Source: a virus
Virus record (IMG/VR): IMGVR_UViG_3300032524_000046
Coordinates: 1 to 32,707 of that record
Length of the DNA stretch: 32,707 bases
Direction: 5' to 3' (one strand)
Shown here: positions 30,524 through 32,707 of the stretch, piece by piece
Numbering within the stretch: position 1 is the stretch's first letter
Layout: each line of letters starts with the position of its first letter
The notes under the pieces: generated by a model
Databases searched by the model: none
Told to the model about the DNA's origin: nothing
Seen by the model: only the letters and a program-made list of their open reading frames with translations
Program-made: the position numbers and the translations under genes

Positions 30524-30960
30524 TGACCGGAAACCTTGCCGAGTTTAATGCCACGGTGGCCGCATTCACGGCGCGCCACGCCACCGGCATTTCCATTGGC
30601 GTAATCATGCGCAAGTTAATGTTGGATGGCTTGGTGGGGTTGGTGAATTACACGCCAGTAGACACCGGCTATTTGCGGTTCAATTGGCAAGCTTCCATTG
30701 GCTTGCCAATCACTTATTCCATTGGTGAAGAAGGTGCGATTTATTCCAACTTCAAAGGCCACGCAAACCGCGGCACAGTAGCCATGCGCGTGCCATCCAA
30801 GGGAGCAATCCCACCATTCCCCATTGCCTTTTTGGTCAACAACGTGGAATATGCGGAACCGGTAAATGATGGCACGCCACACCAAAAGGCCAACATGATG
30901 GTGGAGCGCACGGAACAAGACCTAGTTGCCGGCATGCTGGCCGAGTTGGAGGCCGCATAG
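30520..30960 (+). CDS. HK97 gp10-like neck protein
   Basis: This encodes 146 residues from ATG 30520 (ATG 30523 is also possible). The gp10-like pattern is VNYTPVDTGYLRFNWQASIG, then a beta region, then VNNVEYAEPVNDGTPHQKANMMVERT, where TPVDTG-LR-NW and the Y-N-V-YA-ENG-H-A-GM-E motif are hallmarks. These proteins join the head-completion complex to the tail. The end (LAELEAA) overlaps a GGAGG used by the next gene. Confidence 0.85.
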   Translation: MMTGNLAEFNATVAAFTARHATGISIGVIMRKLMLDGLVGLVNYTPVDTGYLRFNWQASIGLPITYSIGEEGAIYSNFKGHANRGTVAMRVPSKGAIPPFPIAFLVNNVEYAEPVNDGTPHQKANMMVERTEQDLVAGMLAELEAA

Positions 30961-31389
30961 ATGGGATTTGCCGAAGTTCACAACAACATACGCATCAAAT
31001 TTACGGCATTGGTGTCCGCCAGTGCGGCGGTGGCCGCCGAAGACGTGGAATGGGATAATGTGGTATTTGACCGACCAGCAACCACATTAACTTCAGCCGT
31101 GTGGTTGCGTGTTCAAGTGCTTACTGGCCAAAGCATTCAGCGTGACCTTGGCGCCGCTGCCGCCAAAACCACCGGCGTGGTGGTGGTGGGGGTGTTCACG
31201 TCTACCGGCAAGGGTGATAGGCTATCACTTGATGTGGTTGATGAAATCGTTGCAGCTTTCAGAACCACCACGCATGTTGCCGGCGGCGCGCAAGTCAACT
31301 TCCGCACGCCATCGGTAACACACATTGGATTGGCCGGCGCATGGTGGCAAACCAATGTGACAATTCCTTTTCACACCGAAGACGCATAG
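30961..31389 (+). CDS. Tail terminator / tail completion protein, DUF4128-like
   Basis: This encodes 142 residues from ATG 30961, directly after the previous stop (TAGATG), with GGAGG 8-12 bases upstream. It is alpha/beta with an N-terminal helix (VHNNIRIKFTALV), DNVVFDRP, a central strand (GVVVVGVFTSTGKGD), a helix (VVDEIVAAFRT) and a C-terminal strand (GAWWQTNVTIPFH). This is the usual fold order of tail terminators that cap the tail tube and join it to the head. Confidence 0.75.
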   Translation: MGFAEVHNNIRIKFTALVSASAAVAAEDVEWDNVVFDRPATTLTSAVWLRVQVLTGQSIQRDLGAAAAKTTGVVVVGVFTSTGKGDRLSLDVVDEIVAAFRTTTHVAGGAQVNFRTPSVTHIGLAGAWWQTNVTIPFHTEDA

Positions 31390-31401
31390 AAACGAGAAAT
31401 C

Positions 31402-32580
31402 ATGTCTGACACCAATCAAGTTCAACTGGCGATTGCGCCGGAAGCCACCTTCAATGTGCATCCAGGCGCCGGCGCGGCATGGTCTAGTTTGCGCTTTCAG
31501 TCTGAATCACTGAAGCCAAATTTGGCTTTGGCTAGTTCGGATGAAATCCGCGGCTATCGTGACATTCCAGCGCTGAATGCAACCGACAAAGGCAACAGCG
31601 GCGCAATCAACCAATCCGTGTATTTTGATGACAATGGCCTTGGCCAAATCATGCGGCATGGCCTTGGTTCTGGCGCATGGTCTAGTGAGGTGGAAGTGGA
31701 TGCCGCCACGCTTTGCACTATCACCGGCTCCGATAACACCATCACGCGCGCAACAAGCGTTTGGACAAATCTACCATCGGTTGGGGGTTGGATTTATGTA
31801 AGTGGAAGCACGGTTGCAGCCAACAACGGCTTTCACAAGATTGTTTCCGGCACCACCAGCACCATCGTGGTGCCTGATTACTTGGTGGATGATGCAGCCG
31901 TGGCGCTGACCATCATTGAGCTTTCACAAATCACCAATGGCAACACTTTCCAAAGCTTTGCCATTGAGCGCACATATACTGATTTGTCCAACATTTGTGA
32001 GCAATTCATGGGTTGCGGCATCAATGGCTTTTCGGTTGATGCCAGCGGCCAAGGCGTTGCCAAGTTTTCAAGTGATTGGCTTGGCGTAGATAGCGGCTCT
32101 GATGCCGCCGCGGAAACGATTGATAATGCCTTCAGCACCACGCCGGAAATGACCACCACCAATGGCATTCAATGGTTGCGTGAAGGGAAGACTTCAGCCA
32201 TGGCAGATTTGTCGGTTCTTGGCTTTGGCTTTTCGGTGGCCGGCAACTTGCGCAAGCAATATGAGCTTTCACGCTTTGGCGCCAAGGGCATCAAGTTTGG
32301 TGATTTCATTGTCACCGGAACATTGCGCGCCTACTTTGCCAACAGCACTTTGATTGATAAATTCATGGCCATGGGTGAAACGGCGTTGGCCATGGCCATC
32401 AGTGATGAAGTCACCGCACGCGGCAACACTTACTTGTTTGATTTTCCAGCGGTGCGCTTCACCGATGCGCAACGTGTTGCCGGCGGCCGCAATGATGACA
32501 TCATTGTTGATATGCCTTGGCAAGCCATTTATGACGGCACCAGCCACACCATGAAGGTGTGCAAACTGGCCAGCGCATAG
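31402..32580 (+). CDS. Major tail tube protein
   Basis: This encodes 392 residues from ATG 31402. The pattern follows the phage tail tube family of about 300 residues: EATFNVHPGAGAAWSSLRFQ, SSDEIRGYRDI, FDDNGLGQIMRHGLGSGAWS, and a C-terminal half with IERTYTDLSNICEQFMG and VRFTDAQRVAGG. Residues about 95-175 (TITGSDNTITRAT, VYVSGS-like, FHKIVSG) look like an inserted immunoglobulin-like domain that would decorate the tail exterior. The stop is followed within 35 bases by a strong terminator. Confidence 0.85.
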   Translation: MSDTNQVQLAIAPEATFNVHPGAGAAWSSLRFQSESLKPNLALASSDEIRGYRDIPALNATDKGNSGAINQSVYFDDNGLGQIMRHGLGSGAWSSEVEVDAATLCTITGSDNTITRATSVWTNLPSVGGWIYVSGSTVAANNGFHKIVSGTTSTIVVPDYLVDDAAVALTIIELSQITNGNTFQSFAIERTYTDLSNICEQFMGCGINGFSVDASGQGVAKFSSDWLGVDSGSDAAAETIDNAFSTTPEMTTTNGIQWLREGKTSAMADLSVLGFGFSVAGNLRKQYELSRFGAKGIKFGDFIVTGTLRAYFANSTLIDKFMAMGETALAMAISDEVTARGNTYLFDFPAVRFTDAQRVAGGRNDDIIVDMPWQAIYDGTSHTMKVCKLASA

Positions 32581-32611
32581 CCGGCGTTGGTTCTGGATTC
32601 TTTCGTGTTTT

Positions 32612-32645
32612 CCCGCTCCGGCAGCAATGCCGGCGCGGGTTTTTT
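32612..32645 (+). terminator. Rho-independent terminator after tail tube gene
   Basis: The stem CCCGC-t-CCGGC pairs with GCCGG-c-GCGGG around AGCAAT, with one mismatch in the stem, followed by six T (32640-32645). It closes the packaging-head operon just before the upstream half of promoter repeat A, so the tail operon is probably an independent transcription unit. Confidence 0.9.
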
Positions 32646-32707
32646 CTTGGTGTGCTGGCATTCCACAGCACGCACACGGCTTTGTTGCAAGATTGTTGGT
32701 TTTATGG
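32646..32707 (+). promoter_or_regulatory. Promoter-leader repeat copy A, upstream part
   Basis: This is the upstream arm of repeat A, ending at the window edge with TTGTTGCAAGATTGTTGG. It contains a hairpin with arms GTGTGC (32650-32655) and GCACAC (32672-32677) and a 16-base loop. Copy B has the same hairpin with a C-G pair where A has T-A. The following bases (the -35 box in copies B and C) are missing at the window end, and the rest of the promoter is at positions 1-62. Confidence 0.7.

Noticed and set aside
1-32707. tRNA genes, CRISPR arrays, insertion sequences, integrase and attachment sites
   Set aside because: No cloverleaf-like sequence, regularly spaced repeats, transposase, or integrase-like protein with flanking repeats was seen; the three repeats are promoter segments, not att sites.

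Overview
This window looks like the essentially complete genome of a tailed, long-tailed (siphovirus-type) bacteriophage, cut at an arbitrary point of a circular map. The two ends fit together inside a repeated promoter segment: the last 56 bases plus the first 62 match an internal copy at about 12.92-13.04 kb. The join is 7 bases shorter than that copy, and the missing bases cover the -35 box. Base composition is moderately GC-rich by eye. The host is not identifiable. The DUF2460 / DUF2163 / NlpC-P60 / hub tail module resembles that of proteobacterial phages and gene transfer agents, so a Gram-negative, probably proteobacterial, host is the best guess. I see no integrase, recombinase, CI-type repressor, polymerase, helicase, primase or classical endolysin.

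Layout. 1-11.0 kb (+): a small unknown gene, tail assembly chaperones with a -1 slippery heptamer, the tape measure protein, then the distal tail (DUF2460, a small beta-rich protein, DUF2163, two tandem NlpC/P60-like proteins, a hub split over two genes, and a DUF2793-type fibre). 11.0-13.0 kb (-): a short operon of small unknown genes, including one-helix membrane proteins and zinc-knuckle proteins, fed by promoter copy B. 13.05-19.07 kb (-): a tightly overlapping operon of 13 mostly unrecognised genes, fed by promoter copy C. It includes a LexA-like winged helix, another possible winged helix, and a candidate single-strand DNA annealing/binding protein with an SSB-like acidic tip. 19.18-19.49 kb: a noncoding region with a parS-like palindrome, two DnaA-box-like 9-mers and AT-rich inverted repeats, which makes it a candidate origin/partition locus. 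19.49-19.87 kb (-): one unknown gene. 20.0-32.6 kb (+): small terminase with a histone-H1-like lysine-rich N-terminus, large terminase, two membrane proteins, DUF4055 portal, MuF-like head protein with a C-terminal HExxH domain, scaffold, P22-type coat protein, head-completion genes, tail terminator and tail tube, ending at a strong terminator before promoter copy A.

How it works together. Three near-identical promoter-leader segments (A on +, B and C on -) start the three blocks 1-11 kb, 11-12.9 kb and 13-19 kb. Each places a GTG codon 5 bases after the -10 box, which suggests leaderless translation of a short conserved peptide. Many genes start without a Shine-Dalgarno sequence, directly after the previous stop codon in an ACC-ATG-G context, so re-initiation and coupling probably dominate. 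A visual scan of the whole window found no GATC tetranucleotide at all, a strong sign of adaptation to a GATC-targeting nuclease.
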